Of a stretch of 64,000 nt of DNA, positions 1 through 9,605 are shown in pieces. The stretch spans positions 310,001 to 374,000 of the forward strand of contig VZQC01006354.1 in assembly GCA_009823505.1 (NCBI GenBank), written 5' to 3'. Source of the DNA: Rhizomys pruinosus (Eukaryota > Chordata > Mammalia > Rodentia > Spalacidae). Under the pieces are notes generated by a model. That model saw nothing but the letters and a program-made list of their open reading frames with translations, was not told the DNA's origin and did not search any database. The position numbers and the translations under genes are program-made. The first letter of the stretch is position 1. Each line of letters opens with the position of its first letter.

Positions 1-470
1 AATCTTTCTAGCCCCAAGGGGCCTCTTGAATATGTGGGGATATGGAATTTAGGTGGTACAGTCCTTCCCATCTGGATGGGGCCTCTCTCCGACCTGGCTG
101 TCTCAGCTGTATTTCCTTCTACTTAGCAGTCTCTGGTGAGCTGATGGGCCAAGTGTTACTACCTTAGGCTGTAGGTCTGATGCTCCTGTTGACTGTGCCG
201 AGCTGGGGTGTGGTACTAAGATGTATTCAGCACAGGACATCTGAGAGGAAGGGATGGGCACACATTTCCAGAAGGCTGGGGCAGGCTCAGGTAGACCTTG
301 GGACCCCACAGGTATGTGAATACAGATTTCACCGTGTCTTTATCCACTAATATGGTTGCTCTGACCTTTAAAACATGTACTGAGATCATTCTCAAACACT
401 TCACATTTGCAATAAAAGAAGAATGTCTCTTCTGGATTTGTAACTGAATTTTAGTTTTAATTTTAACATT
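1..470. other. No gene or repeat recognised
   Basis: Mixed-composition DNA with only short chance open frames. I see no splice-flanked coding segment and no named repeat. Confidence 0.5.
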
Positions 471-571
471 TTGAGACAAGATTATGCTATGTGACCTAGA
501 CAAACCTCAAATTTGAAATCTTCCCATCTCATTGTTTCGGTGTTGGGATAGACGTGCCACCCCACTTGGCT
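471..571 (-). repeat. Old B1/7SL-like SINE remnant
   Basis: On the minus strand this reads as a diverged B1 ending in a gagacaag-type 3' block with a recognisable gtgccaccccacttggct head. It is much more diverged than the young B1 copies elsewhere here. Confidence 0.55.
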
Positions 572-714
572 TATCTGAGTGAAATTTTGCCTTCATGAGT
601 TTATTAAGCAAATATATACTTAATGAACATTTAGGTGCTTACTCTTGCTAAAGAGGAGAATGATGATTTGTAAAATGTGGCCACCCAGAGCTGATAGTGC
701 AATCTAACCTCTAG

Positions 715-915
715 GTCAGGGCTTCTCAAGAGCAGCACTGCTCGGGTTGGGAACAAGTGGTTCCTGGCTATGGGAGATCATCTTTTGCATTACAGTGGCA
801 TCCCCCATCTCCACCTGCTGATGTCAGTAGCAATGTCCTCATCTGACAACCTCAAGTCTCTCCAGATATAGCCAAATACTTCCTGGGAGGCAAACTCACA
901 CTGGGCTGAGACCAC
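715..915 (+). mobile_element. hAT-Charlie non-autonomous DNA transposon remnant (MER20-like)
   Basis: The order of blocks (ggcttctcaagagcagcac, a gcattacagtggcatccc centre, a gatgtcagtagcaatg block, then ctccagatatagccaaat and a ctgggaggcaaactc end) matches my memory of the MER20-type consensus. Family assignment is from recall; the terminal inverted repeats are eroded. Confidence 0.55.
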
Positions 916-1410
916 ACTTGAAAGATAAAGGAACTGAAAGTTGAAGCATTAATATTTGTAAGCTGTTGTTCTTTGCATTTGTGAAAGCATGGCAGTTGAT
1001 GTCAGTGCTCCAATTTATAGACTTAGATGGTCGCATTGGTGGCTAGATATGGTCAGGTGTGACAAACTCTGAATACGATGTGGACTTCAGATTTGCTTCT
1101 CTTAGTTGTCATGGGCCAGGCTTGGAGGTGGGCTTTCTCTCCACCATAGATCTAGAGGAGCCAGGACTGGGTTGCACTGTACCTGAAGAATGGGGGGGGG
1201 CATCATGGGGTGTACTCCAGGGAGGAGGGAGGGAGATAGGCTGGCTGGAGAGCAAGGAGGCCAAGTGGTGAGAGTTTGTCATGTGAGAATGTCCACAGCA
1301 GACACAAGTGACTGAGCTGGAGTACTAGGCCTCAGCGGCACCTTGACTACAGCGAGCTTGCAGAGTTGCCCTCCCAGGATCCAGTGCTAAAATTCTACTT
1401 CTGCTTTTGC

Positions 1411-1475
1411 CACTGGGCTGGAGGGATAGCACAGTGCAGCCTTTAATGGCTGAGGCTGAGAACTGCAAAAAAAAA
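1411..1475 (+). mobile_element. 65-bp mini-retroposon with perfect 22-bp target duplication
   Basis: A short insert beginning cactgggctggagggatagc and ending in an A-run is flanked by identical 22-bp copies at 1389-1410 and 1476-1497. Its first half resembles the head of a B2/ID tRNA-derived SINE. The A-tail and perfect duplication show L1-mediated retroposition; the body is only about 55 bp. Confidence 0.7.
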
Positions 1476-1639
1476 AAAATTCTACTTCTGCTTTTGCTAT
1501 TTACTTACCCTATTGGCAGTCTTGTGGCCAATTGTTCCTGCCATTTGCCTTTGAAATGTAAATACTTATCTATGCTATTATGGGTCCTGTGACTTTGTCA
1601 AGCTTTCATCAGAGGTCAAGTTTGGCAGCTGGCATTAGA

Positions 1640-1836
1640 GAAGGTGGTTGGTTTCCCAGAGCTGCCATGCCAACCTTCCACAAGCTGGGCAACTTAGAAC
1701 AATAGAGATTCATTCTCTGTAGAAGTCTGAAGTCAGGCTGTGCTCAGGCCTCCTCCCTCTGAAGGCCAAAGGGAACATTTCCTACCCCCAGCTTCTCACT
1801 GACTGCCAATCCTTGGGATTCCTAGAGAGACTCTAG

Positions 1837-1889
<53 letters not shown>

Positions 1890-2110
1890 CATCTCTCTTT
1901 CCCTCCCTCTCTTCTTCTTCCCTTTTAAAGACACCTATCACATTGCATTTAGGACCGATCCCCCTCTAATTATAACCTTATCTTCACTTGGTTTTATCTA
2001 AGACCCTATGACTTATTTCAAGTAAGGTCATATTTACTGGTATCAGTAAATAGGACTTCTAGTTTTCCACTTGCACCTTTCTGGGGGACACAGTTAAGAC
2101 ACTAATAGTA
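1640..2110. repeat. Old mammalian interspersed repeat split by a (TC)n array
   Basis: The flanks (gctgccatgcc...acaagctgggcaactta on the left; aaagacacctatcacattgc...aaggtcatatttactgg on the right) resemble one ancient mammalian dispersed repeat I know by sequence but cannot name with certainty. A TC array sits between the two halves. Confidence 0.45.
1841..1882. repeat. (TC)21 microsatellite
   Basis: Forty-two bases of TC followed by an impure pyrimidine run to about 1915. Confidence 0.95.
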
Positions 2111-2647
2111 GCTATGTCAGTAGTACATGGGAATGGTCAATTCCCAAGGCCTTAGCTTGTTTTGTACTTTTTTCATATCTTTAAGTATATTTTAAAATTT
2201 CCAAGCTAAAATACATCTGCAATATCCATTCATGCTTGCAACCCAAGTGTAACCTGTCCCTGTAAAAACTGGAGACTAGCTAAGGTTAGTTGCATGCCAC
2301 AGATGGGGAGAGGATTAGAGTGTTGAACTTCCTGCAAAGTCTCCAGAATCTCAGCTAGATGTTCTAGGAAGGAAACACAATCAGAAGCAAGTGGAGGAAG
2401 TGACATCAAGGTGGGGAGCCCCGGGCCTGCATAGGCTGTTACTGTCTCACACACGTGGCTTTCACATAGCATTGAGCTCAGGATGTACCATTATGGCAAC
2501 ACTTGTTCCCTACTGAAGAGTTCCTTTTTTAGAAAGTGCGTAGTGCATATCCTTCACAAAACTAAACTTAGTTCAAGGTCACTGACACTGACTCAGTTGC
2601 CCAATGTGATGTGGTAGTTATTGGTTTGTGTAAAAGCAGAAGACAGA
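2111..2647. other. No gene or repeat recognised
   Basis: Unique-looking DNA; the minus-strand open frame at 2230-2472 has no recognisable domain and no splice support. Confidence 0.45.
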
Positions 2648-2808
2648 AGCTGGGCGTGGTGGTACACCCATTTAATCCTAGCACTTGGGAGGCAGAGGCA
2701 GGTGGATCTTTGTGAGTTCAAAGCCAGCCTGGTCTACAGAGTGAGTTCCAGGACAGCTGGGGCTACAGTGAGACCCTGTCTTGAAAAGACCCCTCCCAAA
2801 AAAAAAGA
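2648..2808 (+). repeat. B1 SINE
   Basis: Starts agctgggcgtggtgg, has the ggaggcagaggcaggtgg and gccagcctggtctacagag blocks, ends gagaccctgtcttg plus an A-rich tail. Close to full length. Confidence 0.95.
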
Positions 2809-3767
2809 GAGGAGAGGGAGATGTGGGCTGGAGGAACCATCAGATTTGTTCTCTCTCTGCTCACAAGTGCATGTGTCTCGGAGTGGCTCTTGAGCTGCCA
2901 GGCCAGACCTCAGTAACTGGCACTGTGTGGTGATTTGTGAGGGAGACATCACTGCAACCTCATAGAGTCTGATAGAAGCATTCAAGGTCTAACACCTAAG
3001 GTCTAACTATTCCTATCCGAGGAGCTCCGTCATCTCAAGAGCACCTACCTGGATTCTGGGGCCTATGGGGAGCACCTCATCAGATGCTGAGGAGGATTTT
3101 CTGCCTCCTCCTAGTGAGTCAGAACCACAGGAGCCAGATGGGGACAGCAGGATGCACACCTGGTAGATGGTGAGGAGCTGAGACTATCTGAAGAGTAGAT
3201 CCATATGGTGAGACCCAGTGACCAAGAGAAGATGGGTGAGGTGAGCCTGGGGGCAGAGTCAGCAGCGTCAGTCACTGGGTCTGGATCTGGTGGTTTCCCT
3301 GGAGCTAGCTCAGGACGGCAGCCTCGCTAGAGCTTGTAGGGAGAGAAAGAGAGCCCCAAACGCTGGTCTGGAAAGTGCTCTAGGCCCTCTGTGTTACATC
3401 CTGGCTGCTCCCATGGCTGTGAGCAACACCCGCCTCCATCTGTGGGTCCTGGTGCCAAGGCCACATGGTCGAGTTGCTCTCTGCGTGATTAGCCCAGGCT
3501 GGCACTCTACTGACCTGTGGCAGGGCAGTGCTCCTAGGTCGGTTCCTCCTCAGGTCTGTTGGCCCCTTGCTCTTCAGCATCCCACAAAGCTTTTGCTGAA
3601 GCCTGTCATTGTTCTAAGCTTTTAGGTATATTTTTGAATTGTTGTATCTTAGTTTTCTCATTAATTTTGATTCTTGTTTTTATTACTTTCTTCTATTTTC
3701 CCGTAGCCCATTCTTCTGGAGTGCCCTCTCCTTATTTTTTAAGTTATGTGCTGAGTTTATTAATTTT
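2809..3767. other. No gene or repeat recognised
   Basis: Moderately GC-rich unique DNA with overlapping frames on both strands (3290-3625 plus, 3380-3580 minus) but no family match or splice pattern. I make no gene call. Confidence 0.45.
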
Positions 3768-3780
3768 CAAATGTCTTTCT

Positions 3781-3951
3781 TTCTTTCTTTCTTTCTTTTT
3801 TTTTTTTTGTCTTTTTGAAACAGGGTCTCCCTTTAGTCCCAGCTGGCCTGGAGCTTGCTATGTAGACCAGGGTGGTCTTGAACTCACAGAGATCTGCTTG
3901 CCTCTCCCTCCCTATTGCTGGGATTAAAGTCATGCACCACCATGCCCAGCT
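3781..3951 (-). repeat. B1 SINE with TTTC/poly-T tail and 13-bp target duplication
   Basis: Reverse-strand B1 with a (tttc)n and T-run tail, ending ccaccatgcccag. The flanks caaatgtctttct occur at 3768-3780 and 3952-3964, marking the insertion. Confidence 0.95.
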
Positions 3952-4107
3952 CAAATGTCTTTCTAATTGAAGCATTTAATGATATATACTCCCAATTCCA
4001 GCTTAATTCTGTGATTTTAATTTCTTAGAGTCAAGCAATTTGTAATCTTTGTTATAATGTAGTATTTGACCAAAGCTTATTAAAATTTTACTTTTTAAAA
4101 TTGCCGT

Positions 4108-4316
4108 AGATCAGAGGGATGGCTCAGCAGTTAACACCACTGGCTACTCTTACAGAGGACCCACTTTGGGTTTGGTTTCCTACACCCACAGGGCTGCTCC
4201 AGTTCCAGGAACTGTAGTGCCCTCTTCTGGCCTCCATGAACACAGCATGCATGTGGTACACTAACATATATACAGGCAAAATACTAACATTCACACACCT
4301 AAAATAAATAAAAATT
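4108..4316 (+). repeat. B3-type SINE
   Basis: Diverged tRNA-derived head (gagggatggctcagcagtta), the ccagttccaggaactgtag and cctcttctggcctccatg blocks, and an AAATAAATAAAA tail. Confidence 0.85.
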
Positions 4317-4326
4317 TAAATTTTCA

Positions 4327-4475
4327 ATCATGGCTGTTGTGGTTCAGGTCTGTACTCCCAGCAGTTAGATCCTAAGCAGGAGGATCATTGAGTGTTTGAG
4401 GCCAGCCTGGGCTAGAGTGAGATCCAGGCTTTCCTGAGTTACAGCATGAGACCCCATTTCAGTAAAAACAAAAAC
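4327..4475 (+). repeat. Diverged B1-like SINE
   Basis: Has ggccagcctgggctagagtg and a gagaccccatttcag 3' block with an A-rich end. Old copy. Confidence 0.7.
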
Positions 4476-4592
4476 AGAAGATTGCCAACCATAGGAAGTT
4501 TTTGAAATTTAAGTTACTTTACTTTATAAATTTAATGAAATTTAAGTTATTTTACTTTATAATCAAGTAAGAAAAACTAGTTCTTATAGTAG

Positions 4593-5025
4593 TATAGTGG
4601 ATATAAAGAACATCGGATGGCTGCTAAACACTCCCAATGTGATGGTGATGAAACCCTTAGAGGGAGGCCAAGAACACTGGGCTGGTGTGCAAGGCCCCAA
4701 GAGAAGAAATCAGAATGAGAGAGGTAACCGGGAACCTTTCTCCGTCCCCTGGGTTACCTAGGACTGCCGTCTTTGTTTTCCAACTTGCCACATTCCTGTA
4801 ACATTTGCAACCATATGTTACCTGTAAACCATTTACTTATCACATATGTGTTATTTGCCTTTTGCTTCATTCCTCACATATGGACTGAGTATAAATGCCC
4901 CCACACTTGAGCTGGCAGCTGGTGCCATAACAGAGCGATCCTGATGTCAATCTGCTGCTGTAAAGTAAAACTCTCCTCTTTGACTTGGCCGCTAGTCTCC
5001 GGTCTTTCCTGATTTTTTTCTAACA
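4593..5025 (+). mobile_element. Candidate solo LTR of an endogenous retrovirus
   Basis: A non-SINE block carries a TATA-like gactgagtataaatgccccc near 4883-4903, then a region resembling R/U5, and ends at ttctaaca before unique DNA. The order resembles U3-R-U5 of a rodent ERV. The left edge is approximate, no clean target duplication could be proved, and no internal viral genes are present. The class was not determined. Confidence 0.45.
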
Positions 5026-5099
5026 GTAGCAGTTATTCGTGATATTATTTTCTGGAGCTTACTGATATGTATTTGGTGGCTTAAATTGCAACATGGTCT

Positions 5100-5312
5100 T
5101 TAAAAATATTTTACCTGTTATTTTTATTTTATGTATATGAGTGTTATGCCTGCATTCATGTAAATGCAGTCATGTTGTACACTACCCACAGAGGTCAGAA
5201 GAGGGCATTGGATGCCCTGGAACTGGAGTCATGGACAATTTTTAGCCTTCTTGTGGGTGCTGAGACTTGAACCCAGGTATTTTGCAAGAACAACTAGACA
5301 TCTCTCCAGCCC
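5100..5312 (-). repeat. B3-type SINE
   Basis: Minus-strand copy: ttattttatgtatatgagtg tail side, gaggtcagaagagggcattg, ctggaactggagtc, and catctctccagccct at the head. Confidence 0.92.
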
Positions 5313-5379
5313 TACAACATGGTCTTTTAAGGAATATTACATGTATACTTGAAAAGAATATATAATTTGATTGGACACT

Positions 5380-5925
5380 GTGAGCACTATATACACATTA
5401 AGTCAGTCTTCTTGAACACATCATTATTCACATCCTTATTGTTTTTCCTATTACATCTGTCACTTATTGAGAGAAGTGTGAACAATTTCTCCACATGATA
5501 GCAGATTTGTCAGAATGGTTTTGATTCTGTAAGTGTTTGGCCAATGTCTTCTGAAGCTGTATACTTGGTGCATGAAGTTTAGAATGATTATGTCTTCCCT
5601 GTGATTGACATTTTTTTCAGTGAGAGTGATTTGTCTTTTAGCTACCAGCCCTTTGTGTAATTCGTACGAGGCTTCATCATCTCTAAATGAATGGTGTATC
5701 CTTTTTTTCCATTCTTTTTGTTTGAAACTTTCCATGTGTCTTATTTAGAAATGTATCTGTAACTACATTTATTTTAAGCCAGTTTGTCAGACTGTCTTTT
5801 AAATAGAGAATTTGGCTCATTAATATTGACTATAACTTTGGGTAAAGTTTTCATATTTCTACTACTTTGTTTTACGTAATTATGGCATTTGACTTTGCCT
5901 TCTTTATAGACTAGTAGTAAGTCTG
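5380..5925 (-). mobile_element. Old L1 fragment, antisense
   Basis: T-rich sequence with cccttattgtttttccta, ccatgtgtcttatttag and a cattaatattgactata block reads like the complement of old L1 coding sequence. It appears to resume at 6660-6945 beyond a B2 insertion and a local tandem repeat. Reading frames are destroyed. Confidence 0.6.
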
Positions 5926-6162
5926 GCTATTTGGGCATTGTGGAAGGAAATATGAACCCTGGGGATCAGAAACAAGGGGCTGCTCCACTCAAGGAGCAGC
6001 CAGTGGCATGTACTCCACATTTGTACTGTGCCCTTGTCCCACAGGCCCTAACAGAGGAAGGTGGAGTGGTTCATAGTGGTGCTGGACTACTTTCCAACTA
6101 TGAACACCACTGTAGCGTAATTGGCCTTGGACATGGTAGCCTACTCTAATCCTGAAGAGAAC
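5926..6162. other. Spacer with no recognised content
   Basis: Short unique-looking piece between L1-like DNA and a B2 insertion. Confidence 0.4.
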
Positions 6163-6178
6163 ATGACTTCATCTCTCT

Positions 6179-6417
6179 CTTTTTAAATTTTTTTTATTTT
6201 TTATGTGTATGAATGTACTGTCTGCATGTAGGTTTGTGCGCCCATGTCATGCAATGCTGCAGAGGTCAGAAGAGGGTGTTGGATTCCCCTGGAACTGGAG
6301 TTCTCCTGGAATTGGAGTTACAGATGGTTCTCAGCTGCCATGTGGGTGCTGGGGATCAAACCCGAGTCTTCTGCAAAAGCAGTTGGCTCTTAACCACTAG
6401 GCCATCTCTCCAGCCCC
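6179..6417 (-). repeat. B2 SINE with 17-bp internal duplication
   Basis: Full-length minus-strand copy from the poly-T side to catctctccagcccc. Near-identical 17-bp units lie at 6288-6304 and 6305-6321. Target copies at 6163-6178 and 6418-6433 differ at one base. Confidence 0.93.
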
Positions 6418-6445
6418 ATGATTTCATCTCTCTAGGCAGCTTGCT

Positions 6446-6650
6446 GCATGCCATCCTGAGTTGTGGCCTGGACTGAGCAATGATAGGTGGAGGCTGGTCA
6501 CCCCCAGGGGGGCAGCATGCCATCCTGAGATGTGGCTGGACTGAGCAATGATAGGTGGAGGCTGGTCACCCCCAGGGGGGCAGCATGCCATCCTGAGATG
6601 CGGCTGGACTGAGCAATGATAGGTGGAGGCTGGTCACCCCCAGGGGGAGG
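6446..6650. repeat. Tandem repeat, 68-69 bp x 3
   Basis: Units begin gcatgccatcctgag at 6446, 6515 and 6583. Each carries gactgagcaatgataggtgg and a C-run/G-run block. Copies differ at only a few positions. Confidence 0.92.
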
Positions 6651-6659
6651 CAGACAGTC

Positions 6660-6945
6660 TGCCTGTGCACCACTCCCAACAGTGTGTTTTCTACTTATCT
6701 GTATTGAGACTTTTTTCATTCTTGGCTTCTGATTTTTTTTCTCATTTTATACTTCCGCTATTTTTAGTTTGGTAATTTCGCACTGGATTTCTATTTTTTA
6801 CTGATGTCTCTAGGAATTTTAGCATGCAGATTTACTCTTATCTGAAATTATTCAGCTGCTGTATTTTCAGAAAAATACAAAGATTTGGATCACCCTCCTC
6901 TTGTACATTCCAGGTAAAAAATGATTACATTCATTTGTTATCGTA
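6660..6945 (-). mobile_element. Old L1 fragment, antisense (continuation)
   Basis: The ttagtttggtaatttcgc and ggaattttagcatgcaga blocks are in the order expected for antisense L1 following the 5380-5925 piece. Confidence 0.5.
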
Positions 6946-7102
6946 GGGGAGAGGCACTTGTGCTAGGACATGTGTGTGGAGGTCATGGGACAATCTGTGG
7001 GAGTCAGTTCTCTCCCTCCACCATGTGAAGCCTGGGGTTCAAACTCAGGTTCTAAGACTCAGCAGTAAGTACCTCTCCCCATTGAGCCATCTTGCCAGCA
7101 CT
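6945..7102 (-). repeat. B3/B4-type SINE
   Basis: Reads gtgtgtggaggtcatggga, a ggttcaaactcaggttc block and ccattgagccatcttgcc, the minus-strand head of a tRNA-derived rodent SINE. Confidence 0.75.
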
Positions 7103-7168
7103 GTGTGTGTGTTTTAAAAATCAAGACTTCATTTGTAACTTGATTTAGAGCTAAACATTAGAAAATAC

Positions 7169-7421
7169 TGGGGCTGGAGAGATGGCTCAGTGGTTAAGAA
7201 CGCTGACTGCTTTTGCAGAGGACCCAGGTTCAATTCCCAGCACCCACATGGTGGCTAAGAACTGTCTTTAAGCCGGGCATGGTGGTGCATGCCTTTGGTC
7301 CTAGCACTCAGGAAGCAGAAGCAGGCAGATCTCTGTGAGTTCAAGGCCAGCCTGGTCTACAGAGTTCTGGGCCAGCTGGGGCTATAGGAGACCTTGTCTC
7401 AAAAAAAAAAAAAAAAAAAGA
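7169..7421 (+). repeat. Composite B2-B1 dimeric SINE, copy 1
   Basis: A B2 head (ggggctggagagatggctca) runs to ctaagaactgtctttaa at about 7271 and passes directly into a B1 (gccgggcatggtggtgca) ending in a long A-tail at 7401-7420. There is no tail or target duplication at the junction, so it looks like one unit. The same junction recurs at 34600 and 47080. Confidence 0.88.
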
Positions 7422-7439
7422 AAATACTTTAATTAGTCA

Positions 7440-7475
7440 ATTAATTATTACTTTTTCTGTGTATAATGTTTGGCC

Positions 7476-7526
<51 letters not shown>

Positions 7527-7708
7527 GTTGTGTGTGTGTGTGTAAGTGCACCTGTGTGCCATACCAATAGAGGCCAGAAGAGGGCATCATATTTCCTAGA
7601 ACTGGAGTTATAGACTATTGTTAGTTGCTATGTGGGTGCTGGGAGTGGAATGCAGGTCCTCTGGAAGAGCAGCCAGCACACTTAGCCTGAGCTATCTCTC
7701 CACGCCCC
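7440..7708 (-). repeat. B3-type SINE with embedded GT array
   Basis: Minus-strand B3 (gaggccagaagagggcatc, ctagaactggagtta, gctatctctccacgcccc); the 3' part holds a GT-rich array at about 7479-7543. Confidence 0.88.
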
Positions 7709-7711
7709 CAT

Positions 7712-8100
7712 TTTTACTTCTTCTTATGTGGTCTTTCTTTACATGCTTAGTGTTACTCTTCAGATTTTATTGGTTATGAGCATCCTCAGGTTGCTTCTGA
7801 GCAAATGCCTTTTTTACTCCTGTTATAAAGAAAACCTCTTTGGCAGGGTAGAGAATATGAGACTGACGTTGTTTATTTGGTTCATTCCCTAACCTTTGCA
7901 TAACCGATTCCATGCTCCCTGGCTTAGAGTGTGGCTGCTGATAGGGGACTGACATGCTCAGTAACAATTCACCTGCAAAAAAACCTGTCTTGTCTCCTGT
8001 TTGCTTTGGTCAGTTTTTTGTTTTCTTTTGGTATTCTGCAGATTTATTGTACAGGGCTCTTTAATTAATTATTCTTGAGATGTTAACATTTGTAAATAAG
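7712..8100 (-). mobile_element. Possible old L1 fragment, antisense
   Basis: AT-rich sequence with phrases resembling antisense old L1. Weak match, listed mainly to say what fills this stretch. Confidence 0.35.
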
Positions 8101-8216
8101 ACCATTGGTGTGTTTATCAACTTTGAAAAGTTCTCAGCTACTGCCTTACCTCTGTGAATCAGATTCTCCTTCCCTTTACTTCTCTCTTCTTATGATTCAA
8201 AGCATGCTGCAATTTC

Positions 8217-8408
8217 CCCGTGTGTCCATGCCGGACTGTCCCCGTGTGTCCATGCTGCACTGTCCCCGTGTGTCCGTGCCGCACTGTCCCCGTGTGTTCA
8301 TGCCGCACTGTCCCTGTGTGTCTGTGCCAGAATGTCCCCGTGTGTCCGTGCCGCACTGTCCCCATGTGTCCGTGCCACGCTGTCCCCGTGTGTCCGTGCT
8401 GCACTGCC
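8217..8408. repeat. 24-bp minisatellite, about 8 copies
   Basis: The unit gtgtgtccgtgccgcactgt plus cccc repeats about eight times over 192 bp with scattered substitutions. A period divisible by three keeps several frames open on both strands, giving octapeptide-repeat frames such as VSVPHCPR that I do not take as real proteins. Confidence 0.95.
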
Positions 8409-8956
8409 CCCCTCTGTTCCAGCCCTTCTCATGTTCCCAATCTTGCTTTCTGGTCCACACTCTCTTAATTTCCATCTCTAACATCTTCTTTTACAACCTT
8501 TTATCTAGGACTTTCTCTAAACTGAAGTTTTACTTTTTTAAATCAGTTCTCAACTGATATTTTATGTACCATTTAGTTTAAATTATTATAGCTTTAATCT
8601 TCAAAGTTTTTTTCTTTTTAACGAATCTGTTTGATCATTTCATAATGTCTGCTTTACTCCTGGATTTTTCAAGCTGCTCCTTTTTGTCCTCTGAGGTATT
8701 AAATGAGCATGTTTTATGTGGTTTAACACAAATTCAATTTCTCCAGGTCTTCCCAGGCTCAAATCTGAATTGTTATCCCCGCCGATTCATGTGTACAGGG
8801 CATGTAGTAGCTCAAGGTTAGGAGCTCATGTCCCTCGGTGTTGTTTTTGTGTTTAGTCTTGAATATGTTTGAAGGCTGCTCTTCCAGAGAGGTTGTATGT
8901 GCACTTCTAACTTGGCCTTGCATGCTTCCAATCTGGACCTTTAAAAGCAAATGTTT
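8409..8956. other. AT-rich spacer, no gene recognised
   Basis: Long T-rich runs and no splice-flanked coding segment; some of it may be eroded L1. Confidence 0.4.
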
Positions 8957-9126
8957 GGGTTGCTGGAGAGATGTTTCTGCAGTTAAGAGTCCTCTTTCAG
9001 AGGACCCATGTTTGGCTCCCCATATACATATCAGACAGCTCACAATCACCCATATACATATCAGACAGCTCACAATCACCTATAACTCCAGCTGCAGGGG
9101 ATCCAATGCCTTGGTGAGTGTACACA

Positions 9127-9170
<44 letters not shown>

Positions 9171-9186
9171 GACAAATAAAATCTTA
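8957..9186 (+). repeat. B3-type SINE with 30-bp internal duplication and AC array
   Basis: Head ttgctggagagatg, tail caaataaaatctt. Two adjacent 30-bp copies lie at 9020-9049 and 9050-9079, and an (AC)n array at about 9133-9168 sits before the tail. Confidence 0.9.
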
Positions 9187-9195
9187 AAAACAAAC

Positions 9196-9427
9196 AGGTG
9201 CTGGAGACATGGCTCAGTGGTTAAGAGTACTGACTGCTCTTCCAGAGGACCCAGTTGGGTTCCCAACACCCACATAGCAGGTCCAGGCCATCCATAACTC
9301 CAGTTCCAGGGGATCTGACATCCTCTTTGGACCTCTCTGGGCACCAGGCAGGCACACCCAGGTGCACTTACATACATCCTGCCAAATACTCATACACATA
9401 AAACAAAAATAAATAAACCTTTAAAAA
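9196..9427 (+). repeat. B3 SINE
   Basis: Full-length copy: gtgctggagacatggctcag, ccagttccaggggatctgac, and an ataaataaacctttaaaaa tail. It lies head-to-tail after the previous B3. Confidence 0.95.
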
Positions 9428-9436
9428 TGAACAAAT

Positions 9437-9605
9437 GGAGCTGGGCCTGGTGGCCCACACCTTTAATCCCAGCATTTGGGAGGCAGAGGCGGGAGGATCT
9501 CTGGGATGGAGGCCAGCCTGGTCTACATATGCAGCTCCAGGCCAGCTGGGATGAAAAGGAAACTTTGTCACAAACAAACAAACAAAAAAAACAAATAAAT
9601 GCACA
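9437..9605 (+). repeat. B1 SINE
   Basis: Starts ggagctgggcctggtggc, contains gccagcctggtctacatatg, ends in an (aaac)n-rich tail. Third + strand SINE in a row. Confidence 0.93.

Noticed and set aside
8105..8557. Cys-rich repeat protein frames on both strands
   Set aside because: Produced by the 24-bp minisatellite, whose period is a multiple of three.
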